From: HGM13006 sp900757695
GTDB lineage: Bacteria; Bacillota; Clostridia; Oscillospirales; Oscillospiraceae
NCBI GenBank assembly: GCA_959607825.1
Contig: CAUHNW010000014.1
Coordinates: forward strand, 21,140 to 85,139
Length of the DNA: 64,000 nt
Direction of reading: 5' to 3'
Positions 1-9,378 of the stretch are shown here, piece after piece (the stretch's first letter is position 1; every line of letters begins with the position of its first letter). Under the pieces are notes generated by a model. The model was not told the origin of the DNA and searched no databases. It saw nothing but the letters and a program-made list of their open reading frames with translations. The position numbers and the translations under genes were made by a program.

Positions 1-1641
1 AATGTCGGTGGCCTTGTAGGTCTCGGCCTCCTTCTGCTCGGTGGTCATGGTGACGTTGCTGGAAATTGCCATGGTGCCATCCAGATTGGAGGTCCATACG
101 TCCCAAGCCTCGTTTACCAGATCGGAGTTCAGATAGGCACTGCGGTACCGGAGCATCAGAGAAGGCATGGTGCCAAAGGCGCAGCGGCAGCGCATATAGT
201 TGGAGGCGGAGAGACCGAATTCGTTGTTTACAACGGCATCGGTGAACTTGGGGGTGCTGCTTTCATCCAGCGTATAGTCGGTACCCTCCAGACCAAAGTT
301 GTAGAAGGCAATGCCGTCCTCGGAGAACCAGTAGTCCAGCCATGCCATGGCGATGTCGGGATCCTCGCAGGCGGAGCTGACGGAGATCGCAGTGATATCA
401 TCGGCGGGTGCCAGCGTCATTTCGGTCATGTGCTGCTTGTCTCCCTTGTTCTGGACCGGGGAGGCCATGCAGACCACGGGAACGGTGTAGTTGTCGATGC
501 CCTCGCCGGAGGTGCACCATACGCCCATCTGGTCGGAGGTGATCTGGCCGCTGAGGTAGCTGGAGAAGGGATCGTATTCAATGGAAACAAAGTCAGAATC
601 CATCAGGCCCTCTTCATACCAGTCGTGGATCATGGTGAGATAGTCACGGTATCCATCCTCGATAAAGGAGCACTTCACTACGCCGTCCTCCACATAGTAG
701 GGGAGACTGGAACCGCTGCCGCCTGCTCCGCCGGAGCCGCTGACATTATAGGTGGCAACATTGTAGCCCTCGGTGAGCGTGGTGATGGTGCAGTTGTTGT
801 TCATGTAGATGGCGCTGGAACAGTTGTATTTGTCCTTGAATGCCTTCAGCACATCGTGAAGCTCGTCGTAGGTCTCAGGGACGTCCAGACCGCATTCCTC
901 CAGCCAATCCTTCCGAAGCACAAGTCCCTGATTGTTGATGAAGCTGTCGTAGGTGCCCATAAACTGGAGCACCTTTCCGTCGGTGAGATAATAAGGTGTC
1001 TCGGCGTCGTTGGAATGGATCAGGTAATCATAGTTGGGGGCATAGGCGGAAAGGTCGTCAGTGAGATCCATAATAATATCATCACCGAGCGCACCGGAAA
1101 GACCGGTGGAATAATAGGTACCCAGATTTTTGATGAGATCGGGATAGTCGCCGGAGGCGAGAAGAACGTTATACTGTTCCGATGCGGTAAAGAAATTCAC
1201 TTCGGTGGTTTCCACATGAACCCCTGTGAGCTCCTCCAGCTTCTGCATGTATTCAAAGTCATTATAATTGTTGATGCCCAGATTCGCAAGATCACCCATG
1301 AGGTTTACTGCGGTGGTGAGCATGGTCAGCTCTGCGCCGTCCTCGGAGATGGGCAGGGATACTTCGTTCTGATAGTCCAGCTCTGCCTTTTCACTGCCCG
1401 GGAAGGTGATGTTATGTACCGGTCCGGGAGCGGCTTCTGCCTCGGAGGCTTCCGCGGCGGAACCGACATCGGCGGGAGCGGCTGCTTCCGGTGCGGAGGC
1501 TTGGACAGCAGATTGGGGCGCAGAGGCTGCGGAAGCAGCTGCGCTGTCTCCGGAGGCGGAAGAGGACTGATCTCCGCAGCCGGCCAGCAGGCTCAGTCCC
1601 AGTGCTGCACACAGGGTCAGACTCATTAGTTTTTTCTTCAT
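1..1641 (-). CDS. Extracellular solute-binding lipoprotein (partial)
   Basis: Substrate-binding lipoprotein of the ABC-import type, probably for a sugar or peptide-like solute (LplA/family 1-like); the substrate cannot be read from sequence. The frame runs off the window edge, so 547 codons are visible and the C-terminus is missing. The N-terminus has a lysine-rich start, a hydrophobic stretch and the lipobox LLAGC (Cys about residue 22), then a Ser/Ala-rich tether to about residue 75. The ATG at 1641 has an AAGGAG ribosome site about 10 bases upstream. A candidate -10 (TATAAT) lies at 1695-1700 without a good -35. The protein is clearly paralogous to the lipoprotein at 13706-15472. No permease or ATPase is seen on this side. 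Confidence 0.85.
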   Translation of the reverse strand, partial: MKKKLMSLTLCAALGLSLLAGCGDQSSSASGDSAAASAASAPQSAVQASAPEAAAPADVGSAAEASEAEAAPGPVHNITFPGSEKAELDYQNEVSLPISEDGAELTMLTTAVNLMGDLANLGINNYNDFEYMQKLEELTGVHVETTEVNFFTASEQYNVLLASGDYPDLIKNLGTYYSTGLSGALGDDIIMDLTDDLSAYAPNYDYLIHSNDAETPYYLTDGKVLQFMGTYDSFINNQGLVLRKDWLEECGLDVPETYDELHDVLKAFKDKYNCSSAIYMNNNCTITTLTEGYNVATYNVSGSGGAGGSGSSLPYYVEDGVVKCSFIEDGYRDYLTMIHDWYEEGLMDSDFVSIEYDPFSSYLSGQITSDQMGVWCTSGEGIDNYTVPVVCMASPVQNKGDKQHMTEMTLAPADDITAISVSSACEDPDIAMAWLDYWFSEDGIAFYNFGLEGTDYTLDESSTPKFTDAVVNNEFGLSASNYMRCRCAFGTMPSLMLRYRSAYLNSDLVNEAWDVWTSNLDGTMAISSNVTMTTEQKEAETYKATDI

Positions 1642-1880
1642 AGTTTGATGCAATTCTCCTTGCTTGTTATATTTGGATCTTCTCCATATGCCCTATTATA
1701 TGGACGAAAAAGCGGGAGAAAAGGGCTGGTTTCTGCTGGATGTGACGATTTTGACATTCGGACGCTAAATATGATGTGTCATTTTTCACACAGGCGGGAT
1801 GCACGGTAAGGGAGGGGGCTGCAAAACTCCGATTCCCGCCGCTTTTCAAACAAGGCAGGCCCACAGTCAGAGAAAAGGCG

Positions 1881-1928
1881 AAAAATGCCCAAAGGGAGCG
1901 ACACATTTCTGCATCGCTCCCTTTGGGC
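1881..1928 (-). terminator. rnpB intrinsic terminator
   Basis: A perfect 15-bp inverted repeat (1887-1901 with 1914-1928, 12-base loop), read on the minus strand, follows the 3' end of RNase P RNA and is followed by ATTTTT. The base of the stem touches the last pairs of the RNase P P1 helix. Confidence 0.85.
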
Positions 1929-2337
1929 GTGATCTGGCCTATAAGCCGGGTTCTGTAATCGACAGCCATCTATCTTGGCGCACCGTTGCCGATACGCTCC
2001 AGCCACCTAAGCGGAGACAGCCGGGCCAGCCTTGCCTCCATTGCGGTGTTGCTCCGGATAGAGTTTACAGGGCTGCACGCTTTCACACGGCAGCCGGTGA
2101 GCTCTTACCTCGCCTTTCCACCCTTACCGCAGATGCGCCAGTGCACTATCAAGCGAGCGTAGAAGCTCATAAAGGTTGACATAGTGATGGCGTTCACCTG
2201 CGGCGGTATATCTCTGTTGCACTTTTCCTGTAGTCGCCTACGGCGGGCGTTACCCGTTATCCTTGCCCTATGGAGCCCGGACTTTCCTCACAGGGGGCCT
2301 TTCGGCGCACCCTCCGCGGCTGTCCGGCCAGGTCACG
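1928..2337 (-). ncRNA. rnpB: RNase P RNA, bacterial
   Basis: Catalytic RNA of RNase P, which matures tRNA 5' ends. The diagnostic 5' element GAGGAAAGTCCGGGCTCC and the 3' element AGAACCCGGCTTATAGGCC are present on the minus strand, about 400 nt apart as expected. The ends pair as P1 (CGTGA..CTGGCC with GGCCAG..TCACG). A TTGACA-17-TATGAT promoter places the transcription start at about 2337, exactly at the P1 5' end, and a strong terminator follows. Confidence 0.96.
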
Positions 2338-2343
2338 GAATCT

Positions 2344-2372
2344 ATCATACTTTAATTTAGAGAGGTTGTCAA
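2344..2372 (-). promoter_or_regulatory. rnpB promoter
   Basis: On the minus strand TTGACA (2372-2367), a 17-base spacer and TATGAT (2349-2344) stand about 7 bases before the predicted RNA 5' end. Confidence 0.8.
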
Positions 2373-2426
2373 ATACTTTATGCAGTGCCGGGCGGAAAAC
2401 CATTCCACGGGAAAAAGCCAAATCCG

Positions 2427-2455
2427 TTGCAAAATATGACGGTTTCGTGTACAAT
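2427..2455 (+). promoter_or_regulatory. murD operon promoter
   Basis: TTGCAA (2427-2432), 17-base spacer, TACAAT (2450-2455), 41 bases before murD. It is divergent from the rnpB promoter. Confidence 0.7.
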
Positions 2456-2495
2456 ATAACATTGCCTATAAAAATGTAATTAAGGACTGATCCAT

Positions 2496-3878
2496 ATGAC
2501 AGTAAATGAATATTTTGAAGCCCTCCGGGGCAAGCGGGTCTGCGTGATCGGACTTGGCATCAGCAACCGTCCGCTGGTGAGAATGCTGCTGGAACGGAAT
2601 ATTCCGGTAGAGTGCCGGGATAAGACCCCCAGAGAGAAGCTTTTGCCGGAGGTGCTGGAGCTGGAGCAGCTGGGCGCAAAGCTGACGCTTGGGGAGGACT
2701 ACCTGGAGAACATTCAGGCGGATGTGGTGTTCCGGACGCCGGGCCTTAACGCCTTTTGCCCGCAGCTGATGGCGCTTCGGGCCCATGGGTGCACGGTCAC
2801 CTCCGAGATGGAGGCTTTCTTTGCGGTGTGCCCCTGTACCATTTTCGGTGTCACCGGGTCCGATGGAAAGACTACCACCACGACCCTGATTGCAAAGCTG
2901 CTGGAAGGCGCCGGGAAGACCGTATACTGCGGCGGCAACATCGGTACGCCGCTGCTGCCTCTGGCAGAAAAAATGAAAAAAGACGATGTGGCCGTGGTGG
3001 AGCTGTCCTCGTTCCAGCTCATGGGCATGAACCAGAGCCCCCATGTGGCTGTAGTGACCAATCTCTCCCCCAATCATCTGGATATCCACAAGGACATGGA
3101 GGAGTATGTGACAGCCAAGGAGAATATTTATCTTCACCAGAATCAGCAGGATACGGTGGTGCTGAATCTGGATAATGATATTACCAACAGCTTTGTGCCA
3201 AAAGCAAAGGGCAGCGTCATGCAGTTCTCCCGGGTAAAAAGACCGGAGAAGGGCTATTATCTCCGGAATGACGGCATGATCTGCCGGGTGGACGGAGCGG
3301 CGGAGCAGGAGATCTTTCCGGCAAGTGAGATCCTGATTCCCGGCGTCCACAACATCGAAAACTATATGACTGCCTTCTGTGCAGTGGATGGCCTTGTACC
3401 GGTGACGGTCATGGAGCAGCTGGCAAAGACCTTTGGCGGCGTTGCCCATCGCATCGAGCTGGTGCGGGTAAAGGACGGCGTGAAATACTATGACAGCTCC
3501 ATTGACTCCTCGCCCAACCGAACCCGTGCCGCCCTGCGGAGCTTCCGGCAGAAGGTAATCATGGTGGCCGGAGGCAAGGACAAGGGCATCGGCTATGATG
3601 ACCTTGGCCCGGAGCTTCGGGAGCATGTAAAGCTGCTGGTGCTTACCGGCATGACCGCAGGAAAGATCCGTGCTGCAGCGGAGAAGGTACCCGGCTATGA
3701 CGGCACGAACCCGGAGATTCTGGACGTAGAGGGCTTTGACGATGCCATTCGGGCAGCGGCGGCCCGGGCCAAGGCGGGGGATGTGGTGATCCTTTCGCCT
3801 GCCAGCACGTCCTTTGACCGATTCCGTAATTTTGAAGAGCGGGGGGACCGCTTCAAGAAGGTTGTGATGGAGCTGTGA
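2496..3878 (+). CDS. murD: UDP-N-acetylmuramoylalanine--D-glutamate ligase
   Basis: Cytoplasmic Mur ligase that adds D-Glu to UDP-MurNAc-L-Ala with ATP in peptidoglycan precursor synthesis. The 460 residues match the family length. An N-terminal Rossmann-like domain begins GKRVCVIGLGISN, and the P-loop GVTGSDGKTTT lies at residues 118-128. Downstream are the NLSPNHLDIH stretch of the central domain and the HRIELV and DSSIDSSPNRT motifs of the C-terminal domain. The ATG is preceded by TAAGGAC. It is the first gene of a long plus-strand run and overlaps the next gene by one base. Confidence 0.96.
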   Translation: MTVNEYFEALRGKRVCVIGLGISNRPLVRMLLERNIPVECRDKTPREKLLPEVLELEQLGAKLTLGEDYLENIQADVVFRTPGLNAFCPQLMALRAHGCTVTSEMEAFFAVCPCTIFGVTGSDGKTTTTTLIAKLLEGAGKTVYCGGNIGTPLLPLAEKMKKDDVAVVELSSFQLMGMNQSPHVAVVTNLSPNHLDIHKDMEEYVTAKENIYLHQNQQDTVVLNLDNDITNSFVPKAKGSVMQFSRVKRPEKGYYLRNDGMICRVDGAAEQEIFPASEILIPGVHNIENYMTAFCAVDGLVPVTVMEQLAKTFGGVAHRIELVRVKDGVKYYDSSIDSSPNRTRAALRSFRQKVIMVAGGKDKGIGYDDLGPELREHVKLLVLTGMTAGKIRAAAEKVPGYDGTNPEILDVEGFDDAIRAAAARAKAGDVVILSPASTSFDRFRNFEERGDRFKKVVMEL

Positions 3879-4888
3879 TGGAGCTTTCCGAGGTGCTTAT
3901 GGAGCTGAGCCGTGCCAACGGTGTGTCCGGGGATGAGACAGACGCAGCTCAGACGGCACAACGTTACCTTGCACCGTTGGTGGACGAGACCCGAATCTCG
4001 CCTTTGGGCAATCTGCTCGGAATTCGCAGATGTGAGGATCCCGATGCAAAGACCGTTTTGCTGGATGCCCATCTGGATCAGGTGGGGCTGATCGTAACGG
4101 GCCGGAAGGACGGAATGCTGACCTTTACCGGCGGTGTCGGCGGCGTGGATGACCGGATGCTGCCGGGCCATACGGTAGCGGTGCTGACAGAGCCGGTGAG
4201 ATACGGTGTGATCGCATGGAATCGGGAGACGCCGGAGGACAAGCCTGTTCCACGAACGGAGATGCTTGTGGACTGCGGCCTGACGAAAGCGGAGGCAGAA
4301 AAGATTCCGGTGGGAACACGCATTGCCTATGCAACAGAGCCTTGGTGTAGAGAAAACGCCTTTTTTGGAAAATCTCTGGATGATCGGAGCTGCTTTCTTG
4401 CCCTGCTCCGTGCATTGGAGCTGGTTAAGGACGAGAAGCTGAATGTCCATGTGGCGGTGCTTGGCAGCGTACAGGAGGAGACCGGCGGACTTGGCGCACT
4501 GACCGGGGCCTATGCGGTGAAGCCGGATATTGCGCTTGTGACGGATGTTACCTTTGGTGACAGCCCGGATTCTCAAAAGGGTTTTCCGCTGGGCAGCGGT
4601 GCGGCCATCGGTTTTAGTCCGGTGCTGGACAAAAAACTAAGCCGGCAGCTCTGTACGCTTGCCGATCAAGAGGGGATCCCCTATGTGCGGGAGGCTATGT
4701 CCGGCAGCACCGGCACGAACTCCATGCACACGCAGATCGCCGGAAAGGGTGTGCCAACGGCGCTGGTTTCCCTTCCGCTCCGGTATATGCATACACCGGT
4801 GGAGGAGATCGACCTTCGGGATGTGGAGGCGGTGGCTCGGCTGACGGCGGCGTTTCTCTGCAGCTTTGAAAGAGAGGGACAGGCGTGA
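3878..4888 (+). CDS. M42 family metallopeptidase, copy 1
   Basis: Glutamyl aminopeptidase/TET-type M42 peptidase that removes N-terminal residues from short peptides, normally as a cytoplasmic dodecamer. All expected catalytic positions are visible: His65 and Asp67 (DAHLDQ), the bridging Asp168 (LDDR), Glu200/Glu201 (VQEE), Asp223 (TDVT) and His305 (YMHTP). The ATG at 3878 overlaps the murD stop (TGATG); a GTG three bases upstream is the alternative. It overlaps the next paralogue by four bases (GTGA). It is the first of three adjacent M42 genes. Confidence 0.88.
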   Translation: MELSEVLMELSRANGVSGDETDAAQTAQRYLAPLVDETRISPLGNLLGIRRCEDPDAKTVLLDAHLDQVGLIVTGRKDGMLTFTGGVGGVDDRMLPGHTVAVLTEPVRYGVIAWNRETPEDKPVPRTEMLVDCGLTKAEAEKIPVGTRIAYATEPWCRENAFFGKSLDDRSCFLALLRALELVKDEKLNVHVAVLGSVQEETGGLGALTGAYAVKPDIALVTDVTFGDSPDSQKGFPLGSGAAIGFSPVLDKKLSRQLCTLADQEGIPYVREAMSGSTGTNSMHTQIAGKGVPTALVSLPLRYMHTPVEEIDLRDVEAVARLTAAFLCSFEREGQA

Positions 4889-5928
4889 TTACAAAAGAGC
4901 ATATACGATGGAATGTAGGCAATATTGCAACGCTGACTGCGCCCTCCGGCTGGGAAGAGGAAGCGGCATCCTATGTGATAGACGAAGCCAAGAATATGGG
5001 CCGCATTTCTATTGGGCGAGATCCCCTTGGAAGTGTTCTCATCTCGGTAAAGGGGGCAAAGCGCCCCGCAAAGCCCATTGTACTGACGGCGCACTTGGAT
5101 GAAATGGGCGTTATGGTGGAGGATATCACCAAGGAAGGTCTGCTGAAATTTGGAGTAGTTGGGAACGTAGCCCGCAGAACGCTGCTGGGTCGTGTAGTAA
5201 CCGTGGGAGAATGGGGACGTATGTGCCATGGGGTAATTGGCCTGAAGCCCATTCACCTTACCTCTCAGGAGGAACGAAAAACGCTTCCAAAGCTGGAGGA
5301 TCTCTATATTGACATTGGAAGCAAAGGAGAACCGCAGACAGAGACGATGGTTCAGCGGGGCGATCCGGGCGTTTTTGCACCGGAAATGACGGAAATGACG
5401 GAGATGGGAAATCAGCTTCACCATAAGGCCATGAGCCGCAGCCTCAGCTGTGCGGTACTGCTGGAACTGCTGAACATGAAGGAGCAGCTTCCTGTGGATG
5501 TGACTATGGCTTTTACGGTGCAGCGTCATGTGGGAAACCGCGGCGCCTACAGTGCCGCTGCAGCGCTGGATGGCGGCATCGCCATATCTCTGGATCTGTG
5601 CCCGGGAGACACGGTGGGGGATGACCTGCCTCACCTTGGAAAAGGGCCGGTGGTGCCGTCTATGGACCAGAAGGCGATTTTTGACCCGGAACTCACGGAA
5701 AAACTCGCTGCGGCAGCCCGTGCCTGCGGAATCCCCATACAGCGCTGGGCCAAGGCGGAGTGCGATGGTGACGGTGGTGTGTTTCAGCGCAGCGGCAATG
5801 GGTTTTCTGCGGCGGCACTGTACTGCCCGGCCAAGTATACGGATGCACCGGCCCAGAACATCTGCCTTGAGGATGCAGAAAATATGGCTCGGTTGTTAGT
5901 GGCCTTTTTGGAGGAGTGTGCGGAATGA
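4885..5928 (+). CDS. M42 peptidase-like protein with degenerate active site
   Basis: Full-length (347 aa) M42 fold between two intact paralogues. His70 and Asp72 (TAHLDE) and Asp237 remain. The bridging-Asp motif (LDDR/LDNR in the neighbours) is Ser-Arg at 184-185, the catalytic/metal Glu-Glu pair is Arg-His at 214-215 (VQRHVG), and the last metal His is Asp320 (KYTDAP). The frame is intact with no stops, so this is a conserved-length pseudoenzyme and not obvious decay. It may co-assemble with its neighbours in a mixed oligomer (inference). It starts with GTG overlapping the upstream stop. Confidence 0.85.
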   Translation: MITKEHIRWNVGNIATLTAPSGWEEEAASYVIDEAKNMGRISIGRDPLGSVLISVKGAKRPAKPIVLTAHLDEMGVMVEDITKEGLLKFGVVGNVARRTLLGRVVTVGEWGRMCHGVIGLKPIHLTSQEERKTLPKLEDLYIDIGSKGEPQTETMVQRGDPGVFAPEMTEMTEMGNQLHHKAMSRSLSCAVLLELLNMKEQLPVDVTMAFTVQRHVGNRGAYSAAAALDGGIAISLDLCPGDTVGDDLPHLGKGPVVPSMDQKAIFDPELTEKLAAAARACGIPIQRWAKAECDGDGGVFQRSGNGFSAAALYCPAKYTDAPAQNICLEDAENMARLLVAFLEECAE

Positions 5929-6911
5929 CGGAATTACTGGAAAAACTCACAGGGATCTACGGCCCCTCCGGTCAGGAGAAGAAGATCGGACAGTGGCTCT
6001 GCGCCTATTTGGAGGAACGGGGCGTTGCAGTGCGTACGGATGCCATGGGCAATGTCATTGCCAAGGTCGGCGGTCAGGGACAAAAGCTGGTGTTTTCCGC
6101 CCATATGGATACGGTAGGACTGATGCTCACCGCTATTGATGAAAAGGGCTTTGGAAGCTTTACGGGGATCGGCTGGCTGGATCCGGCCACAATTTCTCAC
6201 ACGCCGGTACGCTTTGGAAATGACGCTGTGGCGGCGGTCTGCATCCGGGATGATAAGGTGGGAAAAGAGCTGAAGCTTAAGGATCTCTATCTGGACTTTG
6301 GGACGGAAAGCCGGGCGGAGACAGAAAAACTGGTCGCAATTGGCGATACGGCGGCCTTTGTGCCGCGGTATATGGAGACCCCGAACCGGATCACCGCATC
6401 GTTTCTGGATAACCGTGCGGGGTGCGCCATTCTGCTGGAAGCGCTGGAACAGATGAAGCAGCTGAAAAATGAAGTGTACTTTGTCTTCTCTGTACAGGAG
6501 GAAGTGGGAACCCGTGGAGCAGGACCTGCGGCCTTCGGAATTCAGGGCGCCTATGGCATTGCGGTGGATGTGACCGCTGTAGACGATGTGCCCGGCAGCA
6601 TCCATGACGGAACGGCGGCGCTGGGAAAGGGCGCTGGCGTGAAAGTTCTCGACCACAGCGCCCTGTGCCGGCCGGAGCTGATTAAAACCATGAATCGAAT
6701 TGCAGGGGAACGGAATATCCCGGTGCAGGGCGATATCATGACCGGCGGCGGGACGGATGCCGGCCCTATGGCCCAGAGCGGCAGCGGCATGGCGGTAGGC
6801 GGCATTTCACTGCCCTGCCGTTATACCCATGCGCCACTGGAAATTTGTGATAAGAATGATTTTGATGCCTGCGTGCGGCTGGTTGCGGCGCTGGCGGAAA
6901 CGGAGTTATAA
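5925..6911 (+). CDS. M42 family metallopeptidase, copy 3
   Basis: Third tandem M42 aminopeptidase, 328 aa, with a complete site: His60/Asp62 (SAHMDT), Asp162 (FLDNRAGC), Glu192/Glu193 (VQEEVGTRGA), Asp215 (AVDVT) and His302 (RYTHAP). It probably acts on cytoplasmic peptides. The ATG at 5925 overlaps the previous stop in an ATGA, with GGAGG about 10 bases upstream; a GTG at 5916 is possible. The next gene follows after two bases. Confidence 0.88.
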   Translation: MTELLEKLTGIYGPSGQEKKIGQWLCAYLEERGVAVRTDAMGNVIAKVGGQGQKLVFSAHMDTVGLMLTAIDEKGFGSFTGIGWLDPATISHTPVRFGNDAVAAVCIRDDKVGKELKLKDLYLDFGTESRAETEKLVAIGDTAAFVPRYMETPNRITASFLDNRAGCAILLEALEQMKQLKNEVYFVFSVQEEVGTRGAGPAAFGIQGAYGIAVDVTAVDDVPGSIHDGTAALGKGAGVKVLDHSALCRPELIKTMNRIAGERNIPVQGDIMTGGGTDAGPMAQSGSGMAVGGISLPCRYTHAPLEICDKNDFDACVRLVAALAETEL

Positions 6912-6913
6912 GA

Positions 6914-8167
6914 ATGATCTCAGAGGAAACAAGAAAGCTCGGCGCCCTTGTGACAGAGCGGACAAAGCCGATTTTTGCGGAAATTGACCGAATCGCAGAA
7001 AAAAATGCGGAAAAGATGCTGGAAGCGTTTCAGGAATATCGGGTCAGCGCAGCGCATCTGGTGGGTACCACCGGCTATGGCTATGATGATCTGGGCCGTG
7101 ACACTCTGGATAAGATTTTTGCTCGGGTGTTCCGGGCTGAGGCGGGGCTTGTGCGCAGTCAGTTTGTCAATGGCACCCATACCATCACCTGTGCGCTGAT
7201 GGGCATTTTGCGCCCCGGTGATACGGTGATCTCCGCCTTCGGGCCCCCCTATGATACGCTCCAGAGCGTCTTGGGCATCACCGGAAATGCGCCGGGCAAT
7301 TTTAAAGAATTTGGAATTACCTATCGTCAGGTGGATATGACCGAGGATCTGCGCCCGGATATTCCCGGCATCTGCAGGGCCGTGCAGGAGCCCTATGCAA
7401 AGCTTTTGATGATCCAGCGCTCCCGGGGCTATTCCCTCCGTGCTGCCTTGACGGTGGATGAGATCGGTGAGATCATTCAGGCAGCGAAGGCGGCCAATCC
7501 GGAGATCCTTGTATTTGTAGACAATTGCTATGGGGAATTTGTAGAAGATCGGGAGCCCACCGAGGTGGGGGCGGATATCATGGCCGGTTCCCTGATTAAG
7601 AACCCCGGCGGCGGCATTGCTCCCACCGGCGGCTATATCGTTGGACGGGAGGAGCTGGTGGAGGCTGCGGCCATGCGCCTGACCTGCCCGGGAATTGGAA
7701 GAGAGTGCGGATGCAGTCAGGACGTCAACCGGCTGCTGTATCAGGGCTTCTTTATGGCGCCCCATGTGACGGCACAGGCACTGAAAACAGCGGTATTTTG
7801 CGCCGGAGCCATGGAGGCAAAGGGCTATGAGACGTCTCCGTCCGTGACGGACAAACGTGGTGATATCGTTCAGACGGTAAAATTTGGACGTCCGGAGCCC
7901 ATGCGGGCCTTCTGCCGAGGGGTACAGATGGGCGCACCGGTGGATTCCTATGTAACGCCGGAGCCTTGGGATATGCCTGGGTATGAGGATCAGGTCATTA
8001 TGGCGGCGGGTGCCTTTGTACAGGGCGCTTCCATTGAACTCAGCGCCGACGGACCCATGCGGGATCCCTATATGGCATACCTGCAGGGCGGCATCACCTA
8101 CGAATCCGGAAAGCTGGGGATTCTGCTGGCATTGGAACAGCTGGGAAAAATTGAGGAGAAAGCATGA
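6914..8167 (+). CDS. YnbB-type PLP-dependent enzyme (methionine gamma-lyase family)
   Basis: PLP enzyme of the Met_gamma_lyase family (PF06838), often annotated as aluminium resistance protein; B. subtilis YnbB is the reference. The reaction of this branch is not established. The 417 residues contain SQFVNGTHTITCAL, the aspartate-containing VFVDNCYGEF and the Schiff-base lysine context SLIKNPGGG (Lys229). The gene sits two bases after the M42 cluster and overlaps ispD by four bases, so it is translated in the same operon. Confidence 0.82.
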   Translation: MISEETRKLGALVTERTKPIFAEIDRIAEKNAEKMLEAFQEYRVSAAHLVGTTGYGYDDLGRDTLDKIFARVFRAEAGLVRSQFVNGTHTITCALMGILRPGDTVISAFGPPYDTLQSVLGITGNAPGNFKEFGITYRQVDMTEDLRPDIPGICRAVQEPYAKLLMIQRSRGYSLRAALTVDEIGEIIQAAKAANPEILVFVDNCYGEFVEDREPTEVGADIMAGSLIKNPGGGIAPTGGYIVGREELVEAAAMRLTCPGIGRECGCSQDVNRLLYQGFFMAPHVTAQALKTAVFCAGAMEAKGYETSPSVTDKRGDIVQTVKFGRPEPMRAFCRGVQMGAPVDSYVTPEPWDMPGYEDQVIMAAGAFVQGASIELSADGPMRDPYMAYLQGGITYESGKLGILLALEQLGKIEEKA

Positions 8168-8907
8168 AAATTTTTGACTGGCACCATGAAAAACGCTGGA
8201 CGCACTGTACGGCAGTGATCGTTGCGGCGGGCAGCGCCACCCGGATGCGGGGCGTGGATAAGATCATGGCGGAACTCTGCGGTGAGCCGGTGATCGCTCA
8301 TACCATCCGAAGCTTTCAAAATGCGGGCTGTATCGATGAGATCGTGGTGGTGGCACGGGAGGATCAGCTGGAAGCCATTCGGAAGATTTCGGAGGATAGG
8401 GGCTTTCACAAGGTGCAGGCCATAGTTCCCGGCGGAAGCAGCCGAATGGAATCAGTGCAGGCCGGCCTCAATGCTGCCAGCAAAGAGACGGTTCTGGCGG
8501 CGGTGCAGGATGGGGCCAGACCGCTTGTCACAGAGGATATTATCTGCCGTACGGTGGATATGGCCCTTTCCTATCATGCATCAGCACCGGCGATTCCGGT
8601 GAAGGACACCATTAAAGTCATAGGAGAGGACGGCCGGGTTGAAAGCACACCGGATCGTGAGACTCTTCGGGCAGTCCAGACTCCGCAGATTTTTGATCGA
8701 GATCTGCTTCTGGCGGCATGGCAGCGGGCCAAAAAGGAAAAAATTCCATATACCGATGACTGCGGAGCCATGGAGGGCCTTGGTGTCCATGTATATCTCA
8801 CAGAGGGCAGTGAAGAGAATTTGAAGATCACAACGCCCTTAGATCTGAAAATGGCGGAAATGATATTGGAAGGGAGACGAGCCAATGCGAATCGGACACG
8901 GGTATGA
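8164..8907 (+). CDS. ispD: 2-C-methyl-D-erythritol 4-phosphate cytidylyltransferase
   Basis: MEP pathway enzyme that makes CDP-methylerythritol from MEP and CTP. The nucleotide-binding N-terminus reads VIVAAGSATRMRGVDK, followed by VQDGARPLV and the C-terminal ITTPLDLKMAE typical of IspD. It is 247 aa with a short extra N-terminus of about 17 residues. It overlaps the gene before it (ATGA) and overlaps ispF by 23 bases, the usual ispDF pairing. Confidence 0.94.
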   Translation: MKIFDWHHEKRWTHCTAVIVAAGSATRMRGVDKIMAELCGEPVIAHTIRSFQNAGCIDEIVVVAREDQLEAIRKISEDRGFHKVQAIVPGGSSRMESVQAGLNAASKETVLAAVQDGARPLVTEDIICRTVDMALSYHASAPAIPVKDTIKVIGEDGRVESTPDRETLRAVQTPQIFDRDLLLAAWQRAKKEKIPYTDDCGAMEGLGVHVYLTEGSEENLKITTPLDLKMAEMILEGRRANANRTRV

Positions 8908-9358
8908 CGTACATCAGTTGGTGGAGGGAAGAAAGCTGATCTTAGGCGGCGTAGAGGTGCCCCATACGCTGGGGCTGCTGGGCCACTCCGATGCAGATGT
9001 TTTGACCCATGCGATTATGGACGCACTGCTGGGAGCTGCGGCCCTTGGGGACATCGGTCAGCACTTCCCGGATACGGATGACCGGTATCTGGGGGCCGAC
9101 AGTATTGGGCTTTTGCGCCATGTGAAGACGCTGATCACAAAGCAGGGCTACCGCATTTCCAATTTGGATGCCACTGTGATTGCCCAGAAGCCCAAGCTGA
9201 TGCCATTCCTGCCCCAGATGCGGAAGACATTGGCGGCGGCAATGGACATTCGGGAGGATCGGCTCAACCTGAAGGCTACCACGGAAGAGCATCTGGGCTT
9301 TACCGGACGGCAGGAGGGGATTTCTGCCCACTGCGTCTGCCTGCTGGAAGAAATGTGA
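8885..9358 (+). CDS. ispF: 2-C-methyl-D-erythritol 2,4-cyclodiphosphate synthase
   Basis: Trimeric zinc enzyme of the MEP pathway. The 157 residues begin RIGHGYDVHQL, with metal ligands in GYDVH, followed by LLGHSDADVLTHA and the C-terminal ATTEEHLGFTGR signature. GGAGACGAGCC precedes the ATG. A hairpin with a T-run lies just downstream and overlaps the start of the next gene. Confidence 0.96.
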   Translation: MRIGHGYDVHQLVEGRKLILGGVEVPHTLGLLGHSDADVLTHAIMDALLGAAALGDIGQHFPDTDDRYLGADSIGLLRHVKTLITKQGYRISNLDATVIAQKPKLMPFLPQMRKTLAAAMDIREDRLNLKATTEEHLGFTGRQEGISAHCVCLLEEM

Positions 9359-9378
9359 CAGGACTCGTCAAAGAATCA

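Noticed and set aside
430..1629. A 399-codon open frame on the plus strand
   Set aside because: It is antisense to the solute-binding lipoprotein gene, which has signal peptide, lipobox and ribosome site; the plus frame has none of these and is low in recognisable motifs.
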